Origin: Cladophialophora immunda | Taxonomy: Eukaryota > Ascomycota > Eurotiomycetes > Chaetothyriales > Herpotrichiellaceae | NCBI RefSeq assembly: GCF_000835495.1 | Contig: NW_015622546.1 | Location: 1,242,883-1,306,882 of the forward strand | Length of the DNA: 64,000 nucleotides | Reading direction: 5' to 3' | Part shown: positions 33,580 through 44,921 of the stretch, piece after piece | How the letters are laid out: the number at the start of each line of letters is the position of its first letter | Numbering within the stretch: the first letter of the stretch is position 1 | Program-made: the position numbers and the translations under genes | The notes under the pieces: generated by a model | Told to the model about the DNA's origin: nothing | The model's database searches: none | Seen by the model: the letters and a program-made list of their open reading frames with translations, nothing else

Positions 33580-34716
33580 ATGGCGACTGAAGCAGGAGAA
33601 TCGATAGTTCGACCTGTAGGGGAGATTGGCAAGGACCATGGTCCATTTCCGTAAGAAAAGCTGATGATGCTTAGGAAACTGATCATCAGCAAGCCGAGGA
33701 GGACCTGGACTCAGCCTACGGCGAAGAGATGTACGAGTTCCATCTGCCCTCGGTCGAAAATCGAGAGACCAGCGGACGGAGGAGGCGGCTGACCACAAAC
33801 CTTGGACAGTGCCAGCGAGACTGTGTCGTTGACGTCTTCCATCACCAGATACCGGTTTGAGAATGGGCGGCGGTATCACGCATACAACGATGGCGCATAC
33901 TGGGGTCCCAATGATGAGACGCAGAACGAGCAACTCGATATCGCACATCACGTCTTCTTCCTCCTCTTCGACGGCAAGCTCTTTCTGGCCCCAATCGGCC
34001 CCAGTCCGCAGGAAGTGCTCGACGTGGGCACCGGCACTGGGATCTGGGCAATCGACTTCGCCGACCAATTCCCCTCCGCAATAGTAACCGGGACGGACCT
34101 ATCGCCCATTCAACCAACCTGGGTCCCCCCCAATTGCCGCTTTGAGATCGAAGATTGCATGGACGAGTGGAGTTTTGATTTGGATCGTTTCGACTATATC
34201 CACGTGCGCTGCCTTTTCGGTTCGGTCGCAGACTGGCCCGCCTTCTACCGACAAGTGTATGCCCACCTGAGACCGGGAGGTTGGTTCGAGCAGGTGGAGT
34301 ACAGTGTCGATTGGATTGCGGACGACGATTCCATTCCTGAAGGGCACATCTTCCGGAAATCCTCCGCGCTGTACGTCGAAGCCGGGGACAGGAATGGGAA
34401 GACATTCCGGATTCTCGACCTCCAGAAGGATTATGTCCAACAGGCGGGGCTGATCAATGTGACGGAGAAGCGGTATAAAATGCCCCTTGGGCCGTGGCCG
34501 AAGGACGAGAAACAGAAGGAGATTGGACGATGGCATCTCTTTGAGGCTGATCGAGGGCTCGAGGGATGGACATTGGCACTTTTTACACGCGTTCTAGGCT
34601 GGACTCTTGAAGAGGTGCAAGTATTCCTCGCACAGGTGCGACAGGGATTCAAAGACAGGAGCGTTCACGCATATACGAGAGTCTCGGTCGTCTACGGGCA
34701 GAAGCCGCTGGGATAG
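33580..34716 (+). CDS. LaeA-like class I SAM-dependent methyltransferase
   Basis: The main exon runs from about 33803 to 34716 (about 304 aa). It carries YRFENGRRYHAYNDGAYWGPNDE, then motif I VLDVGTGTGIWAIDFA, GTDLSPIQPTWVPPNC, FDYIHVRCLFGS and HLRPGGWFEQVE. This is the order of the TAM-type methyltransferases related to the secondary-metabolism regulator LaeA. No ATG opens this exon. A preceding exon ending DLDSAYGEE around 33690-33735 with a GTACGA...CAG intron fits the family. The ATG at 33580 (MATEAGESIV) is the best guess for the start, but the first splice junction is not resolved. The methyl acceptor is unknown. Such genes are abundant in Pezizomycotina, so a LaeA-like regulatory role must not be assumed. 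Confidence 0.78.
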
Positions 34717-35068
34717 TTGTACATTGTTCCCCTTATTTCTGTCCGTGCTACTAGATTGCGATACAAGAGATCCCGATCTGGGCTGACTGACTATCTTCCC
34801 TTGGGATTAGGGGGCTTCGTTCTCTCACAGTCCCCCCCACCATGCCCCGCCACCGTCCTACAGTATGCATGCGCTGTCCAGTCACGCCAACGAACAACGA
34901 CACGAGAGGGAATGGGATTCGGGCGGCCTCCACTCGCACTGATTATATTCCTGAGGTTCCTGTCAGGTTAAAGATAAACTTCCCCCCGCCCAATTTGTGC
35001 GATCTCCCGTGCCACTTTTTCCCTGAGTAACATTGAGCCTTCGTGGATCGAACACCAATACTATTACC
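34717..35068. other. Intergenic, methyltransferase to P450
   Basis: 352 bp between two genes in the same direction. It holds the P450 promoter; no motif is recognised. Confidence 0.4.
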
Positions 35069-36730
35069 ATGTCACACATATCTCCCTTCACGTGGCTGTT
35101 CTGGATCTTCTTGCGAGCTCTAGGCATCGCATTTGGCGTTTGGGTCGTCTATCTTGTCTGTCTAGCCGTCTATCGACTATATTTTAGTCCTCTGTCCAAA
35201 TTTCCCGGGCCGCCGCTCGCCGCGCTGACGCTGTGGTACGAATTCTATTACGATGTTGTCAAAGGAGGGCAATACACGTTCAAGATACGTGAACTGCATT
35301 CGAAATATGGTCAATGGCCAACGCGTTCTCGGGGGCATTCATCGCACTGGCTAACCTATCCCAAGGCCCGATCGTGCGGATCAATCCATACGAACTGCAC
35401 ATTGACGACCCGGAATACTATGATGAAGTCTATACGGGTCCAACAAAGCCCCGTGACAAATGGGCCTGGTCCGCATCCATGTTTGGGAATTCGTCGTCCC
35501 ATTTTAGTAGCGTGCCGTACAGTTTGCATCGGATGCGACGTGCACCGTTGAATCCTTTCTTCTCCAAGAAAGCCGTGGCTCAACTCGAGCCTACGATCCA
35601 GGCACTCGTCGAAAAGCTCTGTGTGCGATTGGCGGGCTTTCAACGAACCCAGGAGCCGGTTAACCTCCGCCATGCCTTTGCTGGATTGACTATGGACATC
35701 ATCACTGAGTATTCATTTGCAAATTGCTACAACTGCCTTGACGAGCCGGACTTTGCCCCTGTGTGGGTGGAGGCAGTCGATTCACTTTCCGTGCAGAGCC
35801 ATGTCAACAAGCAATTCCCATGGATGCTGCCTGTCATGAGGCTGGTACCGTTGTGGCTGGTGGAACGGATGAACCCGCACATCATGCGCATGATCAACTT
35901 TCAGATTGTTCGTACCATTCTTCGCTTCCTCGGCTGCTTGCGGAGGAGGGGACAACTGCTAATGAAGTCATCTATAGAGCTTGACCCAGCAAGTTTCGCA
36001 AATCATGGCGGATAAAGGCGCGGACTCCAAGAGTCAAAGCCACCCTACCATCTTCCACGAGCTCATTCACACAACTGAGCTGCCTCCAGAGGAGAAGACC
36101 CTCCAGCACCTGGTGGAAGAGGGCCAGTCCGTGGTTGGAGCAGGCATAATTACAACCAGCCATTACCTGAACACGACGACTTACCATATTCTTGCAAACC
36201 CGGACATTCTCGACAAGCTGAAAACCGAGCTGAACGAGGCCATGCCCGACGGGAAACTGCCCTCGTGGCAGAAACTCGAAAGGCTTCCGTATCTCACCGC
36301 GGTCATCTTCGAGGGCTACCGGATCTCCTACGGAGTCTCACACCGTCTCCAGCGAGTCTCGCCCAACGAGCCCCTTATCTACCACGACTATGTGATCCCG
36401 GCAGGCACCCCGGTGAGCATGACGGCGATGTTCATGCACGAGAACACAAAGTACTTTCCCGAGCCCAAGGTGTTCAAGCCGGAACGATGGCTGAACCCGG
36501 GCTCGCGCGACCGCTTGGAGAAATACCTGGTCAACTTTAGCAAGGGCACCAGGGGCTGTCTGGGGCGACATCTCGCCGAGGCCGAGATCTATCTCACCTT
36601 GGCGGCACTATTTCGCCGGTTCAACTTCGAGCTATACCAGACGACCAGAGACGACATTGACGTCGCGCACGACTTCTTTAATCCGCAACCAAGGCAAGGT
36701 TCGAAGGGCTTGAGGGTGCTGGTGAAGTAG
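35069..36730 (+). CDS. Cytochrome P450 monooxygenase
   Basis: Three exons (35069-35309, 35366-35907, 35978-36730) join in frame to 511 aa, a normal P450 length. An N-terminal membrane anchor ([26 protein letters not shown]) precedes the Pro-rich hinge FPGPPLAAL. Further on are the I-helix region ([19 protein letters not shown]), the ExxR-type EGYR near 372, the PERW segment, and the heme loop [14 protein letters not shown] with the iron-ligand Cys near 455. The pattern [19 protein letters not shown] is common in the large fungal group loosely annotated trichodiene-oxygenase-like; this does not imply that substrate. It is expected on the ER membrane with a separate reductase. It sits 352 bp after the methyltransferase in the same direction. 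All key residues are present. Confidence 0.92.
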
Positions 36731-37633
36731 TGGGATTGCAGATGGTGCAGCAGCTGTGGACAGCGACCACTCCCTTTTCTTTTCGACGGAGCTCTGTAGG
36801 CATCGGGATGTGGCGCCATGGTCTGACCACGGGCGTCTTTCCGAATCGGATCCAACATCCGCTCCCCTGTGCAGCGGATGTTCACCCATTGGCGCTCATG
36901 TGGTCGAATTGTATTGTCGAAATCTCATATGCCTGCCTCTAATACCGGTGCATCTGTTAAGGTTTCACTCCACAGAAATTATGTCCAGACCCACTTCCCC
37001 AGACGTATTAAGCATGACTATTTCCTGACAATTCCCACGAGGCTAGTAGCCGGATCCGAGTGAAGGTGGGCGTGGGCACTAAGGGCAGGATAGGTCTGGA
37101 GGAGAGCTTTGAAGCATTCCATGTAGAATGAATCTGGCCCTTTTTCGCCAAGAGCAACACTCGTCTCCCGACATTCATGTCCACTAACATTGAAGAGATG
37201 ACGGATCGTGGACATCTTCGAGCCTGCTTCGGTGGAGATATAGGCTTTGCAAGATTCAGGACAGTCATAAGGGTTGACGTGGACAAGCACGCCATTTGAG
37301 AATATCAAATGCGGCCGATCCCCTGAACAACCCAAATGCAACGTCCTCTGATCGGAGATTGACAATGGGTGCTCCTAGGGGTGGAGCCAACCGCTTGATG
37401 CATGTACTGAATCTACTGGTTTGGGCGCTGATCCCCCTCCCTTCCTGGCCCAGAGGACTTGGAAAAGTTCAGTTGAAGGATATCCTTCGCGAAACGGGGT
37501 AATCTAGACCATTATTCCTCAGCTTGGATGTGATCGTGGTTCGAGAGAGACCTTTTTCAACCACGTCCAGTGCAAGAAAGGATATAAGAAACTTCTCTGG
37601 CATTATTCGAAGCCCTTTTAATGTGATGACCAG
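36731..37633. other. Intergenic with one doubtful frame
   Basis: Between the P450 and DUF3433 genes. A minus-strand frame of about 115 codons at 37018-37365 (NPYDCPESCKAYIS, GHECRETSVALGEKG) has some protein-like composition. It has no ATG at its head and no recognisable domain; it may be an exon of an unknown gene or chance. Confidence 0.3.
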
Positions 37634-39787
37634 TTAGACCTCCACAATCCTCGAATCCCCCGGGCGTTCCCAGTTTTCTACCTTCCATCTCTTGTTCAAG
37701 AGATCAGTCGACCACGAAAGCCATGGTGTCTTCCAATGAAAACACCACATGTCACCTCTGGCCTTCTTGTGCTTCAACGCCATTCCATCCCTTCTGGCTT
37801 CCTGTTCGTTCCGGAGATCAAGCGCCAAGCTTGTAACGCTGCTGTCATACAGCAAGATTGCTGATCCCAAAAGGCCGATGGGCTCCTCATATAGCGATGA
37901 CTCGTGGTTGATCACGTCAATAGCTATGAGAGCAGCAAGAACGACGAGGACGCCGAGCATGCTCAGGAGAACGATTGCTATTGAGTCGACGACAACAAGT
38001 CGCACTGTTGGGATGGTCAGGCTGCCTGTCACCAGGTCTCCAGCGTCATGCTGCCACAAGAAGCTGCTTGCCATGACAGCGTACGCGGCTGTGAATACCG
38101 CTGAGGTTGAGTTGATCATGACCTCCTTGTCAAACGGAGATTCCGACCTCGGCGCATATTTCGTGGCGTGGGCGAGCACAACGCGCCCCAGGTCTGTGGC
38201 GGAATAGGTGGCGGTGTCATCAACGATACTCGGCTGATGGATCTGTTGCTCAAAGTTCTGGTAGTAGACGGGCAATGGGTTGACAAGGGCTTTTCGTTCT
38301 CGGACGAGGAAGCCGCCAATGCTGGGAGAGGAGCTGCTTTGTGAGTATGTGACATTCAGGGTGCCCTCGTCCTTATAATAGGATGTTCGGCACGCTAGGA
38401 CCGTGGTCTTCGTGGGCTTGATGTTGCTCGGATCCGGTGTATATGCAGCAAGGACGAAGAGACGGCTGTTCCCTACTTCAGGAGAACAAGAGACATTGGA
38501 GAACGTTTGTAAATAGTACTTAAACCCAGCAGTCGCTGTGACGAGGTCTGGTGAGAAATCGCAACCATTGTCTTGTGCGCCAAATGTCCAGGTGTCTTCC
38601 TCGACATTCACTTTCAGAGTGTAGTCATTGAGACCCAGGGCTCTACAATTCAGCTGAGCTGAATAAGCCGTTGTATCTGCTTCGTAGGTAGCCAATGTGC
38701 TTGAATCCAATTGCATGTCCGGACGTGCAAAGCTCTGAAAGCTTTGGTTGAAGGTGGTCCAACCAGGCATTAAGCCACCGTATACGAGCGTGCTCGAAAC
38801 CACGTCAATTACGGGTGTCAGGTCGGTCAAATAGCCAAAGTTCGAAGGGTTGAAACTTGACGTGACTGGAGTATGCTTGGTTGTGACGATGGGAACGGCG
38901 ACAGCAATGAACAGGTGCGAAGCCAGCGAGCTCAGAAATAGAGCAACCAAGAGCGCAGCTGAGAAGCTCACAGATAGCGTCCAGTGGCCGTTCCCAATGG
39001 CAACGAAAGGTCTCATCAGCGATAAAGTGCGCTTGTAGTCGAGGAGGACTGTAGTTTTAGTGTTTGAGCCATTGTCCCTTCGCAGAGCCACGAAGGGTTG
39101 TCGGTCACCCAGTGCTCCGACGATCGCTGTGAACCATAGTCCGAAGATCTGGAAGATCAAGACAGGGAAGAAAGTCCACCACAAACTCTCGCCTACTTGG
39201 TAACTCAAGACTTTTTGCGCCCCGGCGGAGACGTCTGCAAGCCCTTTTCTCTTGTGTGAGACCACCTTGATGGTGACAATACCTGCTATCAGGCCTAACG
39301 CGAAGAGCAGGAAGGCAAGCAGACTGTGTGGCAATAGCCAGAAAGATATCCATTCTTTCGGTTCCTTTCGGTTGTTGTAGAAACGTCCAAAGCGTTTTTT
39401 GAAAGATGTTCGAGTCCCCGAACTTGAAGTGATGCCAGACGGGCTAGGCACAGCCGGTGCATTAGTGGCAGGTGTACTTGCAGACACGGCTTGGGGAGGC
39501 GAGTTAATTTGATTTGCAGATGCTGGAGGACGCCCGAGGTTGGCATTCGATGTTGGTGAGCTCGTCGTGGACGTAGTTGTGGCTGGCGAAGATGCATTTG
39601 GTTGGCTCAACGATGCAGACGGACCTGAGGCAGTTGATGATGAACTCGACAAGGGGATAGGCTGTGCTAAAACGTTCGTTCCTGGCGGAGACGAAGGTAA
39701 AGAAGTCAGTGGTATGCCAGACTGAGGTGTTGCAGGCTGCGTCGAGCTTGTTGGTGACGGAGGAGGTATAGAACCGGCGCGTGACAT
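37634..39787 (-). CDS. DUF3433-type multi-pass membrane protein
   Basis: A single exon of 717 aa from the ATG at 39787. The frame is open 53 codons further upstream, but that part looks like leader sequence. The first 150 residues are Ser/Thr/Pro-rich and disordered, followed by a basic stretch. Hydrophobic segments include FWLLPHSLLAFLLFALGLIAGIV, SLWWTFFPVLIFQIFGLWFTAIV and SFSAALLVALFLSSLASHLF, and near the C-terminus SIAIVLLSMLGVLVVLAALIAI. The WWTFFPVLIFQIFGLWFTAIVGALGDRQPFV segment and SSLYEEPIGLLGSA match the fungal DUF3433 family as I know it. Many members carry two such modules and exceed 1000 aa; only one is seen here. The large middle part with several Cys and Asn-x-Ser/Thr sites is probably extracytoplasmic. 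Function is unknown. Confidence 0.8.
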   Translation of the reverse strand: MSRAGSIPPPSPTSSTQPATPQSGIPLTSLPSSPPGTNVLAQPIPLSSSSSTASGPSASLSQPNASSPATTTSTTSSPTSNANLGRPPASANQINSPPQAVSASTPATNAPAVPSPSGITSSSGTRTSFKKRFGRFYNNRKEPKEWISFWLLPHSLLAFLLFALGLIAGIVTIKVVSHKRKGLADVSAGAQKVLSYQVGESLWWTFFPVLIFQIFGLWFTAIVGALGDRQPFVALRRDNGSNTKTTVLLDYKRTLSLMRPFVAIGNGHWTLSVSFSAALLVALFLSSLASHLFIAVAVPIVTTKHTPVTSSFNPSNFGYLTDLTPVIDVVSSTLVYGGLMPGWTTFNQSFQSFARPDMQLDSSTLATYEADTTAYSAQLNCRALGLNDYTLKVNVEEDTWTFGAQDNGCDFSPDLVTATAGFKYYLQTFSNVSCSPEVGNSRLFVLAAYTPDPSNIKPTKTTVLACRTSYYKDEGTLNVTYSQSSSSPSIGGFLVRERKALVNPLPVYYQNFEQQIHQPSIVDDTATYSATDLGRVVLAHATKYAPRSESPFDKEVMINSTSAVFTAAYAVMASSFLWQHDAGDLVTGSLTIPTVRLVVVDSIAIVLLSMLGVLVVLAALIAIDVINHESSLYEEPIGLLGSAILLYDSSVTSLALDLRNEQEARRDGMALKHKKARGDMWCFHWKTPWLSWSTDLLNKRWKVENWERPGDSRIVEV

Positions 39788-40481
39788 CGTTGGGGGAAAG
39801 AAGTCGAGATCAAGCTGTAGTCTTCCAGCTTCCGTGAGGATTGAAAGAAGCAGCGAGCATCCGGACGCACTGGGTTCATTCTCCAGATAATAGGCAGCAT
39901 CGCATCTTCCAGATTTGTAGTCCACGCGGGGATGGCATTTTGGCATCTGCCGTGGGGAGAGGCTTGGACTTTGTGGAAAGTGTCGTCAACCTCTCTGCCA
40001 CAGCTTCCAAGGGCGCTTGCAATCCCGTGTCGCCAGAATCGTCGAGTGGGTTTTCCATTTTGCAAGGCAAGGCAGTACTCAGCCTACTTCTTCTGGACAG
40101 AATCCCTCCAGCTGAGGCTTTGGCTTGGTGGCGTTCAAGCCACAAACCTCCGCAAATGTGTCTGATTTGACACGTCGCTGGCCTTCTAGACCGCTGCCCA
40201 GATATGTGGAGTAGTTACTCGCGACTCTTTGCCACCCTGAGGGCGTGAAGTGGTCTCGAATCCGTGCGGCTGATGCCGTGCTTTCCGATGGAAAGAGTCG
40301 TAATGCGCGTAGCTTTGCAAGGACAATGGCGGAAGGCTTCCAGAAGGCAAACACAATAGTTTAGATGGGAATGACTTATAAACGGAGCGATTCTTGCTCG
40401 TAGTCAGAAAAAGCCAACCTGCAAACACCCAATTTCGTCCCCCCAGCCTGGAGAGCACCGCTTGCTTGAGCAACCCCAATA
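39788..40481. promoter_or_regulatory. Divergent intergenic region
   Basis: 694 bp between the DUF3433 gene and the secreted Cys-rich gene, both facing outward. Nothing specific is recognised. Confidence 0.4.
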
Positions 40482-41290
40482 ATGTTTGCAATTTTGATCT
40501 TGAGCTGGACTTTGCCGGCTTTCGCTCAGATTACCGACTGCTGGTCGAGCGGCTCGACGTACGTTACTTCTCTGCCGGCATGTAGCAAGTTTGCAAGCTC
40601 TCATTCGAAGTGCTTTGCAATTGGACCGGCAACAGTGGACACACCAGCTTTTAAGGACTGCATCTGTGCTCAAAAATTCTTCAATCTAATTGTCGAGTGT
40701 GTAGCTCTCCCCACCCTTCAATAATGATTGACTGATGGCTTCTGCAGCTGTGAGAGCGAAACTCGCGTCTGTTTGGAGTCCACAGAAGAAGACGGAGCTG
40801 CACAGCAAGCCATTTCAAACTGGCACGCAGAGTGCGACACTTGGATCGACTACACCGTCACCACTCCAATATTGTCAGCGCCGACGGTCACTCTCGCGCC
40901 GCTCGCCGAGTGTAACGCGATTAAAACCGTATGCAAGAGTTACGGCGATGTCACTCAGTCCTGTAAACAATCGTTCGGGTTCTACAACAATCTCGCTGCT
41001 CATCCCAAGCTGGAGAGCTGTCTCTGCAAGCCGAAGTTACTAGCGATGGAGTCGCGCTGCATAGTTGATGGCGATACCACTTGCAAAGGCATACCGGGGC
41101 CAGCGGTCACAAATCTAGATCTGTGGAGGGAATGCCCTGTAAGTGGCACTGTCCTGTCCTTTTCAATGTGTATAGCAGTCATGGCTGACATATATATAAC
41201 AAGAAAACTGCTCGGCCAACTCCTGCCCAGGTCGAAGCCAGAGCGACGGCTGCACCAAAATATCACGAGAAGAGGACATGGCAGGCATAA
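40482..41290 (+). CDS. Small secreted cysteine-rich protein
   Basis: The best model has three exons (40482-40696, 40748-41138, 41204-41290) and 230 aa. The N-terminus MFAILILSWTLPAFAQ is a typical signal peptide with a likely cut after AFAQ. The mature protein has about 15 Cys in spaced pairs (SCSKFASSHSKCFAI-like, DCICAQKF, CESETRVC, CKSYGDVTQSC, SCLCKP), a pattern common in secreted fungal proteins of unknown role. The final exon is uncertain: the splice at 41203 gives a short Pro/Ala-rich tail, while another frame continues to 41426. No domain name is claimed. Cell-wall or effector-like roles are possible only by analogy. Confidence 0.65.
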
Positions 41291-41426
41291 AGCGGGGGAT
41301 TCCCCGAAGCGGGGCTTCCTGGTCACATCTGGGGTTGAGGTTGAATTTCCCTTCCGGCACTGGAAAGCTTGTGCACAGACACGGTCACGCGGCTACTGGC
41401 TTCAGCCTCACCAGCTACGACTTTGA

Positions 41427-43233
41427 TGCTTAGTGCAAAGCAAAGAATCAAGCCCTCTTGGCTCTAGCCGAAGACAAACCTGAGCAATCACCGTGATTAT
41501 TCCTTCAAGTCTAGCACACCTTGAAGCGTCGAGTTAGCATTTCTTTTGAGGTTTCGGTCCATTAAGCTAATATACAATTGCTCTGGATGAGTGATGGCCA
41601 CAGCCGATGCATACCGCTACACCGAGAGTTTTGTTCACATACAGAGTTTCCTATCAGGCGGGGCTGCGAAGGAGCTTCCCCTCGGCTGTGATTGTACACC
41701 TGCTGTGCTGCGGCTGGAATGTGACAAACTCTCTAATTCCAGGCCCGACTGTTCAGCTTTCTTTTTCTTGTGGCTGACGAATCCATCAGGCTGGCATCCT
41801 GAAGCGGGAGGGAGCTGCAGAATCTGGAAGTGTCTTTATGCAGGGTCCTGCAGCCACCTCGCCGGCGTCCAGTGTAGGGCCAGTGTAAGGCACCACTTAT
41901 ATTGCTGCCTATCGGCATAACCACTGTTGCGTCTGGAATCCACGTGGTCCGCTGTCCGGAAAAAGATTCGGCGGAGCTAGTATGTTCCCAGTGCCACGGA
42001 AGACGCCTAGTCACCCGCCAGTCGCGGAGAACATCTGATTCTCTTCGACCATGCTGCATTGTTAGGCGTCAAAAATAAATGCCGAAGGCCTTCGCCAAAC
42101 AACGCCTACAAGTTGAAGAACAAGCCGCCGCAACGTGTACGCGTACATGTGGCGTTGCGACATGACCGATGCGAAACAAGCTTGATAGATTATTGCGACC
42201 GTGTAGGTCTCTACGTCGAACGACTGACTAGCCTGGGTCGACTTCGTTTTGGAAACCAACCATGGGAAGCCTTCACCGAAAACAGAAAGATAATGTACTT
42301 CGAGTCAAATAGGTCACGTCTCGAGACATGGGAGGTGTCGAATATTGGGACATTTACTGATACACCTGCACGGGCCGACCGGTTCAAGACATTAGGACTG
42401 GCCTTACTCGTCTCAAGCACTCAAGACGCAACTTCATAGGTATAGGACGATGGACGAGGGCTGTATAAAATCAACGTTAGAGATTTTGTATTATTGAATG
42501 AACAAGCCCCATGCTCGCCCCCAGGAGTCATGAATCCTGACTCCCACGAATCTAGCCTTATTAGGCAGGCGCAGCGTGCCCATCTCAATCCAGGCTGATC
42601 AGGCTCCGATCCAGCCAACGCCTCAAACGCTGCGCCGCCTCAAAATTCGCGGCGTAGGCGATTGCGATCTGATGTAAATTTAACGGCATTCTGGAAATCC
42701 CAGGATTTGGGCTGTGTGACGGGGCCACCAAGCCGCCATACTGTAGTATTCGAGGGGTTATCATGCTTAATTGAACGGAAGATAGTGACGTGTACTCTGA
42801 AGTTAACTCAAATGCTGCTGTTTCGCTGCGAATGCTCTATTCTCATTCTCGTCCTGAGTGCATATCTATCTCTCGGACGCTAGGCTCTCGCAGGGCAAGG
42901 CAAGCTAAGTAACAAGGCTGTCAGCTGCCTGGTACCAGAGTTACCGCGTACACGCCACACTGACGGCTGCCGTGTTTAGGGGGGCAGCCAAGTAAAGGCA
43001 GCCCTGGTCGATACAGTCCGCTCCTGGCCAAGTTCCCTTGATCCACGAAAGGGAAACGAATCGTGCCAAGTTAAGTGCCATTCGCCCATTGCCCCATAAT
43101 CAGGGCGCAAAGAAGAACGACTAACCCAATAGTGAATGATTACGAATATCTTCCTCTCTCTCTCTTCTCATTGAAGGAAACAAAGCCTGCGAGCCCGCAT
43201 ACGTATGTACTCTACCGCCAACAGCGAAACGTC
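41427..43233. other. 1.8-kb region with no supported gene
   Basis: Lies between the Cys-rich gene and the 3' end of the oxidase gene. Only short frames occur and none has recognisable features. It could include transposon debris, but no terminal repeats or transposase fragments were seen. Confidence 0.45.
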
Positions 43234-44921
43234 TCAGAAGCCCAGCTTGAATCCTCCCCAGTTCAGTCGTTGGAACACCTTGTTTGGGTCATACTTGCTT
43301 CTGATGGCCTTCATCCTTTCCGCATTCTCGGCAGGGAACGCGGCGAAGGGATCTTGAAACTCGCCCGCGTCGCCCATGTAGAGGAACTCTGAAGCAATTC
43401 CTTTCTCCTTGTTCAGGTTGTGCAAATGCTCGATCAACGATTTAGACCAGGCAGTGATGCGAAGGTCGTCCTCGGGAAGATCCCAGCCGGTCGATGTTTG
43501 AAACACTACATGAGAAAGCGATGGTCAGTCGTATCGAATAGGCTAACGATGATCACGGAGACAATGGAATGGAGGAGAGAAAAGGACTTACGAATCCATG
43601 ACTGGTCATCGTCTAGGCCCCAAGTATTACCTACGCCGTTCGTCTTCGCGATGGTATTCGCACTCTTGGGCATGACGTTCATCACGAATGTCGGGTATAG
43701 TCCTTGCACATCGGCGATTTGATCCACAGCGTCCTTCCAAATCTGGTACATTTTGTATAGCTGATCGGCGTCGGGTTTCATGGTATGGTGGGCGAATTGT
43801 ACTCTATGCCAAAATTGATCAGACATAATCCATTGCAAACAAACTTGCAGTCGCACGTGAGACCTACCGGAACATTTGATTGGGGGTGTCAAGCGTGGAA
43901 GCCCACCGCAAAGGCGTGGTGACATTCTGGACAGTCTGCACTGCTGGGATGGCAGCAAATTGGGCAAATCGCGACGGCGGCGATTCAGTGCCTTCTTGGA
44001 CCCCCAACAGCGAAGGTGAGACCACTTTGGTCGTGGCATTGTATTGGATGGAAATGACGGAGCCTGCACCCACTAAAGCGTCGTCATTTTCGGCAAAATC
44101 GCAGACGGCTTTGATGAAGTCGGGGACGGCCGACTCATTCCAGACCTGTGCCTGTATGCTGATCTTGGGGATTTCATATGCTCTGAGAACGAAATTAGTA
44201 ACGATACCAAAGTTGTTGGCCCCTCCTTTCAGAGACCAGAAAAGATCATTATAGGAACTTCGATTGGCGGTGATTAGTGTGCCATTGCCGAGAACGACGT
44301 CGTAGCTATCGACATTGTCCATGGTCCAGCCGTACTTGTTGTTGAAGTAGTGGAAGCCTCCGATCAAGGTTAGGCCCGGCACTCCGATGGTCTTCAGTCG
44401 GCCACCAATTGCGTCCAGGCCATAGGGATCCAATGCGGCATAGACGTCAAACCAGCTGTTCCCAGGCCCTACTGCGATAGTCGACCGGTTTCCGTTGACA
44501 GAGACCGTACGCTGAGAGAGACCAGACAAGCTCATGAGAATGCCATTGTCGATATTGTTGGAACCGGGATTCTGGAACACTTGGATCAGTCTGAGCCCCA
44601 GCGGATGCAGCGCCCACTCACATTCATGTGCCCTCCTCCTCGGACAGCAAACTCTGCGCCCTCCTGGCAGAAAATCTCCACAGCCGAAACGACATGGCTA
44701 ACATTCTCCGGCAGAAAGATGCAGATAGGATTAAGGTCGGAGCGCTTGTCCCAGAAGTCCGTCGCTTGGATTGTGTAGTTTGTCGACGCGGGAAATAGCG
44801 TAAACTCACTGTACAGACTGGCCAGGCGATTGCACGCGGTGGAAGAGGCGTTCAAGGCCGCTGTTGCGCTGGCAGTAACAGCGACTAAGGTGAGAAAAGT
44901 CGCAGCGCGAGTCTGCTTCAT
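43234..44921 (-). CDS. Secreted FAD-linked oxidase (berberine-bridge-enzyme type)
   Basis: Four exons (44622-44921, 43868-44571, 43592-43803, 43234-43505) join in frame to 495 aa. A signal peptide (MKQTRAATFLTLVAVTASATAA) starts the protein. The FAD-binding PCMH domain shows PICIFLPENVSHVVSAVEIF and RGGGHM with His98, the usual site of covalent 8-alpha-histidyl-FAD. VGPGNSWFDVYAALDPYG and LKGGANNFGIVTNF follow. In many relatives a second covalent link uses a Cys in a GGI.. segment; here the corresponding stretch reads GGFHYFNNKYGW without Cys, so a single link is expected. The C-terminal BBE motif YDPNKVFQRLNWGGFKL is intact. Substrate oxidation with H2O2 release outside the cell or in the secretory path is typical; the substrate is unknown. 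The start is the first ATG in the frame. Confidence 0.9.
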
